Below are positions 10,383 to 20,125 of a stretch of 54,039 bases of DNA, in pieces. The stretch comes from Alphaproteobacteria bacterium (lineage in GTDB: Bacteria > Pseudomonadota > Alphaproteobacteria > Rhodobacterales > Rhodobacteraceae). Under the pieces are notes generated by a model, which was not told the origin of the DNA, did no database searches, and saw nothing but the letters and a program-made list of their open reading frames with translations. A program made the position numbers and the translations under genes. The stretch spans positions 1-54,039 of the forward strand of contig JAUIAU010000021.1 in NCBI GenBank assembly GCA_030425185.1, given 5' to 3'. The first letter of the stretch is position 1. Each line of letters begins with the position of its first letter.

Positions 10383-11777
10383 TCAGCGATAGGCGTGGAG
10401 GACGCCGCGCGTGGACAGCACGTAGGCCACACCGTTCACCACGATCGGGGCCGAGGCCGCACCGCCGGGGATCTCGACGCTTTCGATCATCTGGCCCGAG
10501 GCCGGATCAAAGCCGCGGATCAGCCCGTCGTCGGACGCCACCAGCAGCCGCCCCCCGGCCAGAACCGGGCCGAAATGTGCGGTAATCGCGCGGTGACGCC
10601 GCGGACGGTCGTTGACGAAGTAGGGCATCTGCTCGGCCCAGATCGTCTCGCCGGTGCGCGCGTTCAGGCGCACCAGGCGCGCCTCGTCCGACACGAGGAA
10701 GAGCGAGTCGCCCGCAGGCCAGACCGGGCCGTAGGCGCCTTCCCGGGCGGTCCAGATCCGCTCGCCGTCGGCGGCATCGAGGGCCACGAGGCGACCGGTC
10801 GGGCTGCCGACGTAGATCGTGTCGCCGACGATGACGGGATCGGCGGTCACGCCGGTGAAGATCGTGTAGGCCCGGCCGAGGCGTTCGCCCGACACCGAGC
10901 TGTTCCAGACCCGGATGCCGGTCTGGCGCAGCGCCGCGACGATCTCGCCCGAGGGCAGCGGCAGGATGACGTTGCGGCCCGAGAGGGCGGGACCGGCCCC
11001 GCCGACCACGCTGGTGATGTTCGGCGCGCCCGGCAGCGTCCAGAGGATCTTGCCGTTCCGGGTGTCGATGGCCCGCGCGACGGCATCGTTCGAGACCACG
11101 TAGACCCGCCCGCCGCTGACCGTCGGGGCGGTCGTGGTCGGGGCCTCCAGCATCTGCTCCCAGCGCGGCGCGCCGCTGGCGGCATCGATGGCGTGCAGGC
11201 GGCCGAAGCCGGTGGTGACGTAGAGCGTGCCGTCGGCATAGGCGAGCCCTCCGCCCGAGGCGTCGTCCTCGCGGTCGCCCGTCGGGGTCAGGTCACGCGA
11301 CCAGACGGCCTGACCGCTGGCGGCGTCCACGGCCGTGACGGTGGCGCGGCTGTCGAGCGTATAGATCCGCCCGCCGCCCGCGACCGGGGCCGCCGAGATG
11401 CGGTGCTTGCGCCCGTCGCCCGCGCCGATGTCGGTGGCCCAGATCGCGCTCAGCGGGCTGCCGAGCGCCGGGTGGCCCGCGACGTGCTGGGTGTCGCCGT
11501 TGCGGTGGGTCCATTCGGTCGAGGCCCGGGTGGCAGGAAGCCGGATCGGCACGGCGGCGCGCGGCGCGGTCGCCACGACCTCGACCGGGGCCGTCGCATC
11601 GCCGAGGCTGTTGGCGGCGTCGAACGTGGCATCGAGCGGGGTGCGGGTGTCGAACCGGTCGCCCGGCAGGATCAGTTCACGCGAGCAGCCGGCAAGGGCG
11701 AGCCCGGTCACGGCAAGAATCACGCCCGCACGCGCCAGACCGGCGCTGCGGGAACGGAAATCGATCGCCCACGGCAT
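10383..11777 (-). CDS. bamB: BamB-like outer-membrane assembly lipoprotein (PQQ-like beta-propeller)
   Basis: 464-residue predicted lipoprotein. A signal sequence ends in the lipobox LAGC (about residue 30), after which repeated WxxD/G and GxxxALDAxxGxxxW-type segments form a PQQ-like beta-propeller. BamB is a scaffold of the BAM complex, which inserts beta-barrels into the outer membrane. The identity rests on the lipobox, the repeats and the position between a YfgM-like gene and der. The ATG at 11777 is preferred because GAGGA lies just before it; a GTG five codons upstream would absorb that ribosome-binding site. Confidence 0.85.
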   Translation of the reverse strand: MPWAIDFRSRSAGLARAGVILAVTGLALAGCSRELILPGDRFDTRTPLDATFDAANSLGDATAPVEVVATAPRAAVPIRLPATRASTEWTHRNGDTQHVAGHPALGSPLSAIWATDIGAGDGRKHRISAAPVAGGGRIYTLDSRATVTAVDAASGQAVWSRDLTPTGDREDDASGGGLAYADGTLYVTTGFGRLHAIDAASGAPRWEQMLEAPTTTAPTVSGGRVYVVSNDAVARAIDTRNGKILWTLPGAPNITSVVGGAGPALSGRNVILPLPSGEIVAALRQTGIRVWNSSVSGERLGRAYTIFTGVTADPVIVGDTIYVGSPTGRLVALDAADGERIWTAREGAYGPVWPAGDSLFLVSDEARLVRLNARTGETIWAEQMPYFVNDRPRRHRAITAHFGPVLAGGRLLVASDDGLIRGFDPASGQMIESVEIPGGAASAPIVVNGVAYVLSTRGVLHAYR

Positions 11778-11930
11778 GGAAGTCCTCGTCACCTGTCTGC
11801 CCCTCTCGTCGCGGCCGGGTCGCTGCGTCCACGCCCACCCGTCATTGCCCTCTCGGGTCTGGGCGCGACATTAGCCCAGTCCGGCAAAAACCGAAAGTCC
11901 CCAATCGCCTGCAGGAGCCGAGGCATTCGT

Positions 11931-12575
11931 CTACCCCTCGTTGGTGGGCCCTCCGAGGGCCACCATGAGTTGTGCCGCACGTTGGCGCTGCCCCGGCGTC
12001 GTTGCCGCATCGGCCACCAGGTCGGTCAGGATCGTCGCAGCCTCGGCGGTCTCGCCGGTCTCGATCAGGGCGAGCGCCAGCGCCTCGCGGGCGATGTTGC
12101 GGAAGGGCTGGGTCTCGCCGGTCAGGCCGCGCAGCAGGTCGATCCGCGCCTGCGCGTCGAGACCCGAGTCGGTCCGCAGCGCCAGCCGCAGCTGCGCGAG
12201 ATCACGGTAGACCGGCGGGGTACCGGGCGCATCGGCCAGCGCCTGCAGCGCCGCGGTGGCGGCTGCCGCATCCTCGGTCTCGGCGGCGATCAGCAACGCC
12301 ACGACCGGGGCGCCGCCCTCGGGCGGCGTGATGGCCTCAAGTGCCGCGACACGCGCGGCGGCATCGGGAGCTTCGAGCGCGGCGTAGAGCGCGTCGCCGA
12401 ACGCCTCGGTCACGGCGCGGGTCTGTGCCTTCTGGTATTCGGTCCACGCGGCCCCGCCGACGAGGGCGAGCACCAGCACCACCGCGAGCCACGCCCATTT
12501 CCGCATCGTCGCAAACAGCTTGTCGCGGCGAACCTCGTCGGTGACCTCGTCGATGAAGCTGTCGCTGTTGCTCAT
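11931..12575 (-). CDS. YfgM-like tetratricopeptide membrane protein
   Basis: 214-residue protein with a short cytoplasmic N-terminus (MSNSDSFIDEVTDEVRRDKL), one membrane helix (about 27-47, WAWLAVVLVLALVGGAAWTE) and an alanine-rich helical periplasmic domain with TPR-like spacing. This is the layout of YfgM, an ancillary protein of the SecYEG translocon and periplasmic chaperone network. It is first in a minus-strand run with bamB (154-base gap) and der. The start at 12575 is chosen because the protein then begins like its family; the longer reading adds a low-complexity stretch. Confidence 0.8.
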   Translation of the reverse strand: MSNSDSFIDEVTDEVRRDKLFATMRKWAWLAVVLVLALVGGAAWTEYQKAQTRAVTEAFGDALYAALEAPDAAARVAALEAITPPEGGAPVVALLIAAETEDAAAATAALQALADAPGTPPVYRDLAQLRLALRTDSGLDAQARIDLLRGLTGETQPFRNIAREALALALIETGETAEAATILTDLVADAATTPGQRQRAAQLMVALGGPTNEG

Positions 12576-12712
12576 GGCGGCGCGCCCTTCTCTGGCAGAC
12601 TGCCCGTTTTCCGGGCCTTTCGCGCCCTTTACCGCGCGAGACGCCGGTTGACCAGCCGTCCCGGCGGCGGCGGGCTGTGGTTTTGTTGCCGTGGTTCGCG
12701 GAAATCTCACAT

Positions 12713-12730
12713 CTAAACTGGTCGGTTCAG
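12713..12730. promoter_or_regulatory. Candidate TetR-type operator upstream of the RND operon
   Basis: CTAAACTG-GT-CGGTTCAG is an imperfect inverted repeat, with half-site CTRAACYG, about 125 bases before the membrane-fusion gene. Sites of this size and composition are common before RND operons controlled by TetR repressors. No TetR gene lies in the window, so the regulator is unknown. Confidence 0.35.
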
Positions 12731-12854
12731 CGTAGAACCCCTAAGTCAGCGCAAACGGTGCCCGGGCCCCTCCCTCCCCCCGCCGTGGCGCCCCTCGACG
12801 TGAGACCCTGCAGTCGCCTCCCCCCGGCTGCCAGAACGACCGGAGCCTTCCGCG

Positions 12855-14126
12855 ATGAAACCCCTTCCCCTGATTTCAGCCGTCATCGTGCTGGTGGCGC
12901 TCGTGACGTTCGTGCTGAACCGCGACGCCCTGTTCCAGTTCGCCGGGCGCGATGTTCCCGAGGAGGCAGTCGCCGCCGATGCCGAACCCGCGACCGTCGC
13001 CGAGACCCGCGCCGAGGCCGGGACCGATGCCAACCGGGTGTCGGTCATCGTGCAGCACTCCGAAGCACGGCAGGTCGAGAACGCGGTGATCGTGCGCGGC
13101 CGCACCGAGGCCTTCCGGCAGGTCGCCGTGCTGGCCGAGACGTCGGGCAAGGTGATCTCCCAGCCGCTGCGCAAGGGGGCGCAGATCGAGGCCGGGCAGG
13201 TTCTGTGCGAACTCGACCCCGGCACCCGGCAGGTGACGCTGGCCGAAGCTCAGGCCCGCCTTGCCGAGGCCCGCGCCCGCGTGCCCGAATCCGAGGCCCG
13301 TGTGGCCGAGGCCGAGGCCCGGCTGGAAGAGGCCCGGATCAACGAGAACGCCGCGCGCCAGTTGTCCGAAGGCGGCTTCGCCTCCGCGACCCGCGTCGCC
13401 AATGCCGAGGCCGCGCTGTCCTCGGCCGAGGCCGCCGTGAGTTCCGCGCGCACCGGGCTCGAAAGCGTCCGCGCCGGCATCCAGTCCGCCGAGGCCGCCG
13501 TCGAGCGCGCGCAGCAGGACATCGCGCACCTGACCATCACCGCGCCCTTCGCGGGCGTCCTCGAAAGCGACACCGCCGAGTTCGGCGCCTACCTCAGCAC
13601 GCAGGGCGGCAACTCGACCTGCGCCACGGTGATCCAGCTCGACCCCATCAAGTTCGTGGGCTTCATCCCCGAGACCGACATCGGCAAGGTGTCGCTCGGC
13701 GCCCCGGCGGGCGCGCGCCTGGCCTCCGGGCGCGAGGTCATGGGACAGGTCACCTTCCTGTCCCGCTCGGCCGACCTGACCACCCGCACCTTCCGCGTCG
13801 AGATGGAAGTCGCCAACTCCGACCTGTCGATCCGGGACGGCCAGACCGCCACGCTCGGCCTGACCTCGGAAGGCGCCATCGCGCATTTCATCCCGTCCTC
13901 GGCCCTGACGCTGGATGACGGCGGCGCGCTCGGCATCCGCCACGCGGTCGACGACGACGCGGGCGGCAAGGTCGCCGCCTTCGCCCCGGTCACGATCCTG
14001 CGCGACACGCCCGAGGGCGTCTGGGTCACCGGCCTGCCCGAGACCGTGGACGTCATCGTGGTCGGACAGGACTATGTCACGGCGGGCACGCCGCTTACCG
14101 TCACCCTCCGGGAGACCAAGTCATGA
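12855..14126 (+). CDS. RND efflux periplasmic adaptor (membrane-fusion protein)
   Basis: 423-residue adaptor linking an inner-membrane RND pump to an outer-membrane channel. One N-terminal membrane segment (about 5-21) is followed by a lipoyl half-motif, a long alpha-helical hairpin rich in Ala/Glu heptads (about 130-225, with repeated AEAxARLxEAR), the second lipoyl half (LTITAPFAGVLES) and beta-barrel domains. The stop codon overlaps the start of the pump gene (ATGA), so translation is coupled. An outer-membrane factor gene is not present nearby. The pump's substrate cannot be told from sequence. Confidence 0.92.
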   Translation: MKPLPLISAVIVLVALVTFVLNRDALFQFAGRDVPEEAVAADAEPATVAETRAEAGTDANRVSVIVQHSEARQVENAVIVRGRTEAFRQVAVLAETSGKVISQPLRKGAQIEAGQVLCELDPGTRQVTLAEAQARLAEARARVPESEARVAEAEARLEEARINENAARQLSEGGFASATRVANAEAALSSAEAAVSSARTGLESVRAGIQSAEAAVERAQQDIAHLTITAPFAGVLESDTAEFGAYLSTQGGNSTCATVIQLDPIKFVGFIPETDIGKVSLGAPAGARLASGREVMGQVTFLSRSADLTTRTFRVEMEVANSDLSIRDGQTATLGLTSEGAIAHFIPSSALTLDDGGALGIRHAVDDDAGGKVAAFAPVTILRDTPEGVWVTGLPETVDVIVVGQDYVTAGTPLTVTLRETKS

Positions 14127-17100
14127 CCGGTATCGTCGATTGGGCCGCGTCGCGGGCGCGGATGGTCATCGCCTTCATCGTGCTCTCCATCACGGCGGGC
14201 ACGGTGGCGTATGTCGGCCTGCCGAAGGAGGGCGAGCCGGACATCGAGATCCCGGCGCTCTTCGTCTCGGTGCCCTTCCCCGGCATCTCGGCCGAGGACA
14301 GCGAGAAGCTGCTCGTCAAGGTGATGGAAACCGAACTGTCGGACCTCGACGGGCTGAAGTCGCTCTCGGCGACCGCCGCCGAGGGCTATGCCGGCATGAT
14401 CATGGAGTTCGAGTTCGGCTGGAACAAGTCGCAGACCATCGCGGACGTCCGGGACCGGATGAACACCGCCGAGGCGCAGTTCCCGTCGGGAGCGGACAAG
14501 TACTCGATAAACGAGATCAACTTCTCCGAGTTCCCGATCATCGTGGTGAACCTGTCGGGCAGCCTGCCCGAGCGCACCCTGCTGCACGTCGCCAAGGAGA
14601 TGCAGGACCGCCTCGAGTCGCTCGACGCGGTGCTTGAGGTCGGCCTTGCAGGCCAGCGCGACGAGATGCTGGAAGTCGAGATCGACCCGCTCAAGCTCGA
14701 AGCCTACAACGTCACCGCCGCCGAACTGATCGGGGTCGTGACCAACAACAACCGCCTGATCGCCGCGGACCAGGTCAAGACCGAGACCGGCGCCTTCGCG
14801 CTGAAGATCCCCTCGGCCTTCGACGACCCGCAGGACGTCTACAACCTGCCGGTCAAGGTGAACGGCGACCGCGTCGTGACGCTGGGCGACCTCGCGTCGA
14901 TCCGCCTGACCTTCGAGGACCGCAACGGCACCGCCCGCTTCAACGGCGAGGACACCATCGCCCTGCAGGTGGTCAAGCGGAAGGGCTTCAACGTCATCGA
15001 CACCGCGCAACTGGTGCGCACGACCGTGGACGAGATCCGCGCCCAGTGGCCGCAGGAACTGCAGCAGGCCGTCGAGGTGAACATCTCGATGGACCAGAGC
15101 CGCCAGGTCGCCAGCATGGTCAGCCAGCTCGAAGGCTCGGTCCTGACCGCCATCGCGCTGGTGATGATCGTGGTGCTCGGCTCGCTCGGGACCCGCTCGG
15201 CCCTGCTGGTGGGCTTCTCCATCCCGACCTCGTTCCTGCTGTGTTTCGCGCTGCTGGCGGTCATGGGCGTGTCGATCTCGAACATTGTGATGTTCGGCCT
15301 GATCCTCGCCGTGGGGATGCTGGTCGATGGCGCCATCGTCGTGGTGGAATACGCCGACAAGCGGATCGAGGAAGGCTCGGGCCCGATGTCCGCCTTCACC
15401 GAAGCCGCCAAGCGGATGTTCTGGCCGGTGGTCTCGTCCACCGCGACGACGCTCTGCGCCTTCCTGCCCATGCTGTTCTGGCCCGGCGTGCCGGGCGAGT
15501 TCATGGGCATGCTTCCGGTGACGCTGATCTTCGTGCTGTCGGCCTCGCTCGTCGTGGCGCTGGTCTACCTGCCCGTCATGGGCGGCGTCGCGGGCCGGAT
15601 GTCGCGCAACCTCGACCGGGCCGCGCGGCTGCTGAAGCCGCTGCCCTGGGCTGTGCGCGCGGGTCTCGCGGTGATCTCGGGCTTCGCCGTCTTCGTCTCG
15701 GCGATGCAGATGCTGAACCCGTCCTACCTGCTCGGCCTGCCGACCACGGGCCAATGGTGGACCGCGGTGCCGGGCGCGCTGATGTTTGTGCTGTCGGCGA
15801 TGGCGCTGTCGATCACCCTGACCGCCGCCAAGCTGCAGCGCCGTCCCAAGCCCATCCGGGCTGGCTACCGGCGCTCGCCCTTCGGCCGCGTGATCGCGCT
15901 GATCGCGGGCAACCCGGTGATGCCGGTGATCGTCATCGCGGCCGTGATCGGCTTCGTGGTCGCGGTCTTCAGCGTCTACGGCCAGAACAACAAGGGCGTC
16001 GAGTTCTTCGTCGAGAGCGAGCCGGAACAGGCGATCATCTACGTGCGCGCCCGCGGCAACCACAGCCTCGCCGAGAAGGACGAGCTGCTGCGCAAGGCCG
16101 AGGAGATCGCGCTGGCCCAGCCCGGCGTCGAGTCGGTCTTCGCCTTCGCGGGTGAAGGCGGCCTGAACCAGAACACCGGCGGCGCTTCGGCCCCGCGCGA
16201 CACCATCGGCCAGATCCAGCTCGAACTGACGGCGTGGGAAGACCGCCCGATCGTGTCGGAGCCGTGGATCCTCGGGCTGAGCCGCACCCATGTCGACGAC
16301 CGCTACGACGGCGACTTCATCCTCGCGGAACTCGAGCGCAAGCTGTCGGCCCTGCCCGGCACACGGATCGAGATCCTTGCCGCCGCGATGGGCCCGGCCT
16401 CGGCCAAGCCCGTGCACCTGCGGCTGAAGGGCGACGATCTCGACGCCCTCGACGGCGCGGTCGAAGCCGCCTCCGCCGCCTACCGGCGGATCGGGGGCCT
16501 GACCGACATCGAGGACACGCGCCCGCTGCCCGGCATAGACTGGGAAATCAACGTCGACGTCGCCGAGGCGGGCCGCTACGGCGCCGACGTGGCGACGGTC
16601 GGCGCGATGGTCCAGCTCGTGACGCGCGGCGTGCTGCTCGACACGATGCGGGTGCCGTCCTCGGACGAGGAAATCGAGATCCGCGTCCGCTTCCCGGAAG
16701 CCGACCGCGTCCTGTCGACCCTCGACACCCTGCGCGTGCGGACCCCGAACGGCCTCGTGCCGCTGTCGAACTTCGTGACCCGCACCCCGGTACCGAAGCT
16801 CGCGCAGATCGACCGGGACTCGGCCTCGCGTTACTTCGACGTGAAGGCGGCGGAAGCCAAGAACACCCGCAAGGTGGTCGACGCGTCCCTAAGCCCCGAA
16901 GCGCGAACCTCGTCCGTGGGCTATGCCCTGATCGACGCCGACGGCACGCTGGTGCGCATGCTCGACGGCAGCCCGCTGGCCAGCCAGGACCAGATCGACG
17001 CCGGTCTGGCCGACGGCAGCCTCGCCGCGATCCCGGTGACGCCGTCCGAGCGGATCGCCGTTCTGACCTCGCTCCTCGAGGACGAGATCGCCCTGCCCGA

Positions 17101-17911
17101 CGGCGTGAGCTGGGAATGGACCGGCGACCAGGAAGAAGAGCAGGAAAGCCAGGCCTTCCTCGGGCAAGCCTTCCTCGGCGCGCTCGGCCTGATGTTCATC
17201 ATCCTGCTGGCGCAATTCAACAGCTTCTACAACTCGGTGCTGGTGCTGCTGGCCGTGATCCTGTCCACCACGGGTGTGCTGATCGGCATGCTGGTCCTGG
17301 GGCAACCCTTCTCGATCATCATGACCGGGACCGGGATCGTCGCGCTGGCGGGGATCGTGGTGAACAACAACATCGTTCTGATCGACACCTACCAGGAGTA
17401 CGAGAAGTACATGCCCCGGATCGAGGCGATCATCCGCACCGCGGAATCGCGCATCCGCCCGGTGCTGCTGACGACGATCACCACGATGGCGGGCCTTGCC
17501 CCGATGATGTTCGGTCTCAGCCTCGACTTCTTCGCGGGCGGCTACACCGTCGACAGCCCGACCGCGCTTTGGTGGAAGCAGTTGGCGACCGCCGTGGTGT
17601 TCGGTCTCGGGGTCGCCACGGTCCTGACGCTGATGGTCACCCCGGCCCTGCTGGCCCTGCGGGTCTGGATCACGGCGGGGGCCTATGCCTCTGTCCGCGG
17701 TCTGCGCGCGCTCTCCATGGGCGAGGCCAGCCGCGAGGCCCGCGACCTCGCCCTGCGGCGCTCCGCCCGCAAGGTGCGCAACCCGGAACTGGTCTGGGAC
17801 GACGAGGGCGGCCGCTTCGCCTATGGCGGCGTGACCGAGACCGTCCCGGACACCGCGGACGACCCCGCCCCGCGGGACGTGCCGGGCGCGCCCCTCCGCG
17901 CCGCCGAATAG
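14123..17911 (+). CDS. RND-family efflux transporter permease
   Basis: 1262-residue inner-membrane pump of the AcrB/HAE1 superfamily with twelve predicted helices and two large periplasmic loops. It is about 200 residues longer than AcrB. The extra length includes hydrophobic and linker sequence between helices 6 and 7, an acidic insert in the second loop (about residues 930-1010) and a charged C-terminal tail. Proton-relay positions are unusual: where AcrB has two adjacent Asp in TM4 this has LVDGAIVV (Asp-Gly), and in TM10 the usual Lys is replaced in GIVVNNNIVLID. This variant also occurs in other alphaproteobacterial RND proteins, so it need not mean loss of function. It is translated with the adaptor through a four-base overlap. 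Confidence 0.92.
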   Translation: MTGIVDWAASRARMVIAFIVLSITAGTVAYVGLPKEGEPDIEIPALFVSVPFPGISAEDSEKLLVKVMETELSDLDGLKSLSATAAEGYAGMIMEFEFGWNKSQTIADVRDRMNTAEAQFPSGADKYSINEINFSEFPIIVVNLSGSLPERTLLHVAKEMQDRLESLDAVLEVGLAGQRDEMLEVEIDPLKLEAYNVTAAELIGVVTNNNRLIAADQVKTETGAFALKIPSAFDDPQDVYNLPVKVNGDRVVTLGDLASIRLTFEDRNGTARFNGEDTIALQVVKRKGFNVIDTAQLVRTTVDEIRAQWPQELQQAVEVNISMDQSRQVASMVSQLEGSVLTAIALVMIVVLGSLGTRSALLVGFSIPTSFLLCFALLAVMGVSISNIVMFGLILAVGMLVDGAIVVVEYADKRIEEGSGPMSAFTEAAKRMFWPVVSSTATTLCAFLPMLFWPGVPGEFMGMLPVTLIFVLSASLVVALVYLPVMGGVAGRMSRNLDRAARLLKPLPWAVRAGLAVISGFAVFVSAMQMLNPSYLLGLPTTGQWWTAVPGALMFVLSAMALSITLTAAKLQRRPKPIRAGYRRSPFGRVIALIAGNPVMPVIVIAAVIGFVVAVFSVYGQNNKGVEFFVESEPEQAIIYVRARGNHSLAEKDELLRKAEEIALAQPGVESVFAFAGEGGLNQNTGGASAPRDTIGQIQLELTAWEDRPIVSEPWILGLSRTHVDDRYDGDFILAELERKLSALPGTRIEILAAAMGPASAKPVHLRLKGDDLDALDGAVEAASAAYRRIGGLTDIEDTRPLPGIDWEINVDVAEAGRYGADVATVGAMVQLVTRGVLLDTMRVPSSDEEIEIRVRFPEADRVLSTLDTLRVRTPNGLVPLSNFVTRTPVPKLAQIDRDSASRYFDVKAAEAKNTRKVVDASLSPEARTSSVGYALIDADGTLVRMLDGSPLASQDQIDAGLADGSLAAIPVTPSERIAVLTSLLEDEIALPDGVSWEWTGDQEEEQESQAFLGQAFLGALGLMFIILLAQFNSFYNSVLVLLAVILSTTGVLIGMLVLGQPFSIIMTGTGIVALAGIVVNNNIVLIDTYQEYEKYMPRIEAIIRTAESRIRPVLLTTITTMAGLAPMMFGLSLDFFAGGYTVDSPTALWWKQLATAVVFGLGVATVLTLMVTPALLALRVWITAGAYASVRGLRALSMGEASREARDLALRRSARKVRNPELVWDDEGGRFAYGGVTETVPDTADDPAPRDVPGAPLRAAE

Positions 17912-17921
17912 GGCGCGGCGG

Positions 17922-18767
17922 ATGTCCGACGGACGACCGCTGCCGCGCCCCGACAGCGATGCCCTCTGCCTGACGCCGGGCGGAGGGCTTCCGCGCCTTC
18001 TGGAGATCATGCGCCGCCTGCGCGACCCCGAGACCGGCTGCCCCTGGGACATCGAGCAGACCTTCGCCTCGATCGCGCCCTACACGATCGAGGAGGCCTA
18101 CGAGGTCGAGGACGCCATCGCCCGCGAGGCCTGGGACGAGCTGAAGGGCGAACTGGGCGACCTGCTTCTGCAATCGGTCTACCACACCCAGATGGCCGAG
18201 GAGGCCGGGCTCTTCGACTTCGCCGGCGTCGCCGATGCCATCGCGCAGAAGATGGTGGACCGGCATCCGCATATCTTCGGCGACGAGAGCCGCGACAAGA
18301 GCGCCGAACAGCAGACCCGCGACTGGGAGGCGATCAAGGCCGCCGAGCGGGCCGCGAAGGCGCAGAAAGGCGCGCTCGACGGCGTGGCGCAGGGCCTGCC
18401 CGCCCTGCTGCGTGCGGTGAAACTGCAGAAGCGCGCCGCCCGCGTCGGCTTCGACTGGCCGGAAACGGCGCAGGTGCTCGACAAGATCCGCGAGGAGATC
18501 GACGAACTTGTCGAGGCCCGCGCCGAGCTTGGCCCCGAGAAGACCGCCGAGGAATTCGGCGACCTGCTCTTCGTGATGGCGAACCTCGCCCGGCACTGGG
18601 ACATCGACCCGGAGGCCGCCCTGCGCGGCACCAACGCCAAGTTCCTGCGCCGCTTCCGCTTCATCGAGGCCCGGCTGGCCGAGCGCGGCAAGCGGCCCGA
18701 GGACAGCGACCTCGCCGAGATGGACGCGCTCTGGGACGCCGCCAAGGCGGCCGAGCGCGCGACCTAA
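17922..18767 (+). CDS. mazG: MazG nucleoside triphosphate pyrophosphohydrolase
   Basis: 281-residue protein with two MazG domains. The first (about 25-120) carries DPETGCPWD and the metal-binding EExxE...ExxD pattern in IEEAYEVEDA and LKGELGDLLLQ. The second (about 180-265) has REEIDELVEA and EEFGDLLFVM. MazG hydrolyses (d)NTPs to the monophosphate and pyrophosphate, cleaning the pool and lowering ppGpp in E. coli. It starts ten bases after the RND permease gene, so it may be read through from that operon. It is about 20 residues longer at the N-terminus than the E. coli protein. Confidence 0.94.
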   Translation: MSDGRPLPRPDSDALCLTPGGGLPRLLEIMRRLRDPETGCPWDIEQTFASIAPYTIEEAYEVEDAIAREAWDELKGELGDLLLQSVYHTQMAEEAGLFDFAGVADAIAQKMVDRHPHIFGDESRDKSAEQQTRDWEAIKAAERAAKAQKGALDGVAQGLPALLRAVKLQKRAARVGFDWPETAQVLDKIREEIDELVEARAELGPEKTAEEFGDLLFVMANLARHWDIDPEAALRGTNAKFLRRFRFIEARLAERGKRPEDSDLAEMDALWDAAKAAERAT

Positions 18768-18892
18768 CCTACTTACGGGCCGCGCCGCTGCGCCATCCGC
18801 AGATGTCGCGGACAGGGTTGCCGGGACGCCCGCCCCGGGGTTGACTGGCGGCACGGCGCGACTGGCGCCGGCCCCCACCGAAGGCCCCGCCG

Positions 18893-20125
18893 ATGACCGC
18901 TGCCCTGACTGCCCCGCCCCCGCCCGGCCCCGACAGCCCCTATGCCTGGCGGCGGCTCGCGCTGTCGCTGGTTCTGGCGACGGTCGGAAATGTCGGGATG
19001 TGGGCGGTGATCGTCATGCTACCCGCCGTGCAGGACGAGTTCGGCGGCACCCGCGCCGAGGCCAGCCTGCCCTATACCCTGACCATGCTCGGCTTCGCGC
19101 TGGGGAACCTGCTGATCGGGCGCATCGTGGACCGGTTCGGGATCACCACGGCGCTGATCGGCGCGGGCGCGCTGCTGTCGGCGGGCTATGCCACGGCGGC
19201 GGTGGCGCCCTCGCTGGCCGTCCTGTCGGTGGTGCAGTTCGCGGTGGGCTTCGCCTCGGCCGCCAGTTTCGGCCCGCTGATCGCGGACCTGTCCTTGTGG
19301 TTCGAGCGGCGGCGCGGGCTGGCCGTCGCGCTGGCCGCCTGCGGCAACTACCTGTCCGGCGCGATCTGGCCGCTGATCCTCGGGCCGGTCATGGCCGCAG
19401 CGGGCTGGCGCGAGGCCGCGTGGCTGCTGGCCGCCACCTGCCTGACGGTGATGGCGCCGCTCGCCCTGACCCTGCGCCGAAGGGTGCCGGTCGAGGCGCT
19501 GGCCCGCGCCGATGCCGCCGCCACCGCGCGGGCGGCCGCCGCCCGGATGTCGCCGCGGCTGCTGACCGGGCTGCTGTTCGTGTCGGGCATCGGCTGCTGC
19601 GTGGCGATGTCGATGCCGCAGGTCCACATCGTCGCCTACTGCATCGACCTCGGCTACGGCCCGGCCGCCGGGGCGGGGATGCTGTCGGTCATGCTGGTGG
19701 GCGGGGTCGTCAGCCGCGTGGGCTTTGGCCTGATCACCGACCGCATCGGCGGCGTGCGCACGCTGCTGATCGGGGCCGCGGCACAGCTCGTGGCTCTTTG
19801 CCTGTTCCTGCCCTGGGACGGGCTGGTGCCGCTGACGCTCGTCAGCCTCGCCTTCGGCCTGGCGCAGGGCGGGATCGTGCCCGCCTACGCGGTGATCGTG
19901 CGCGAGTACCTGCCCGCGCGCGAGGCCGGCGCCCGCGTCGGCTTCGTCATCATGGCGACGATTCTCGGCATGGCGCTGGGGGGCTGGATGTCGGGCTGGA
20001 TCCACGACATCTCGGGCGATTACCGGCTGGCCTTCCTGAACGGGATCGGCTGGAACGTGATCCCCGTGCTGGCGATGGCGGCCCTTCTGCTGCGCCGTCC
20101 GGGACCGCGCGCCACGATGGCCTAG
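18893..20125 (+). CDS. MFS transporter
   Basis: 410-residue protein with twelve predicted membrane helices and the typical MFS signature GRIVDRFGITTALIGAG between helices 2 and 3, with a related GLITDRIGGVRTLLIG between helices 8 and 9. The general look (VGFASAASFGPLIADLSLWFERRRGLAVA) is that of the monocarboxylate or oxalate/formate antiporter-like group. The substrate is not predictable. The stop codon overlaps that of the convergent MBL hydrolase gene by four bases. Confidence 0.88.
   Translation: MTAALTAPPPPGPDSPYAWRRLALSLVLATVGNVGMWAVIVMLPAVQDEFGGTRAEASLPYTLTMLGFALGNLLIGRIVDRFGITTALIGAGALLSAGYATAAVAPSLAVLSVVQFAVGFASAASFGPLIADLSLWFERRRGLAVALAACGNYLSGAIWPLILGPVMAAAGWREAAWLLAATCLTVMAPLALTLRRRVPVEALARADAAATARAAAARMSPRLLTGLLFVSGIGCCVAMSMPQVHIVAYCIDLGYGPAAGAGMLSVMLVGGVVSRVGFGLITDRIGGVRTLLIGAAAQLVALCLFLPWDGLVPLTLVSLAFGLAQGGIVPAYAVIVREYLPAREAGARVGFVIMATILGMALGGWMSGWIHDISGDYRLAFLNGIGWNVIPVLAMAALLLRRPGPRATMA

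Noticed and set aside
14072-16417. Long minus-strand open frame opposite the RND pump
   Set aside because: Low-complexity His/Arg/Asp-rich sequence antisense to a clearly functional gene; a composition artefact.
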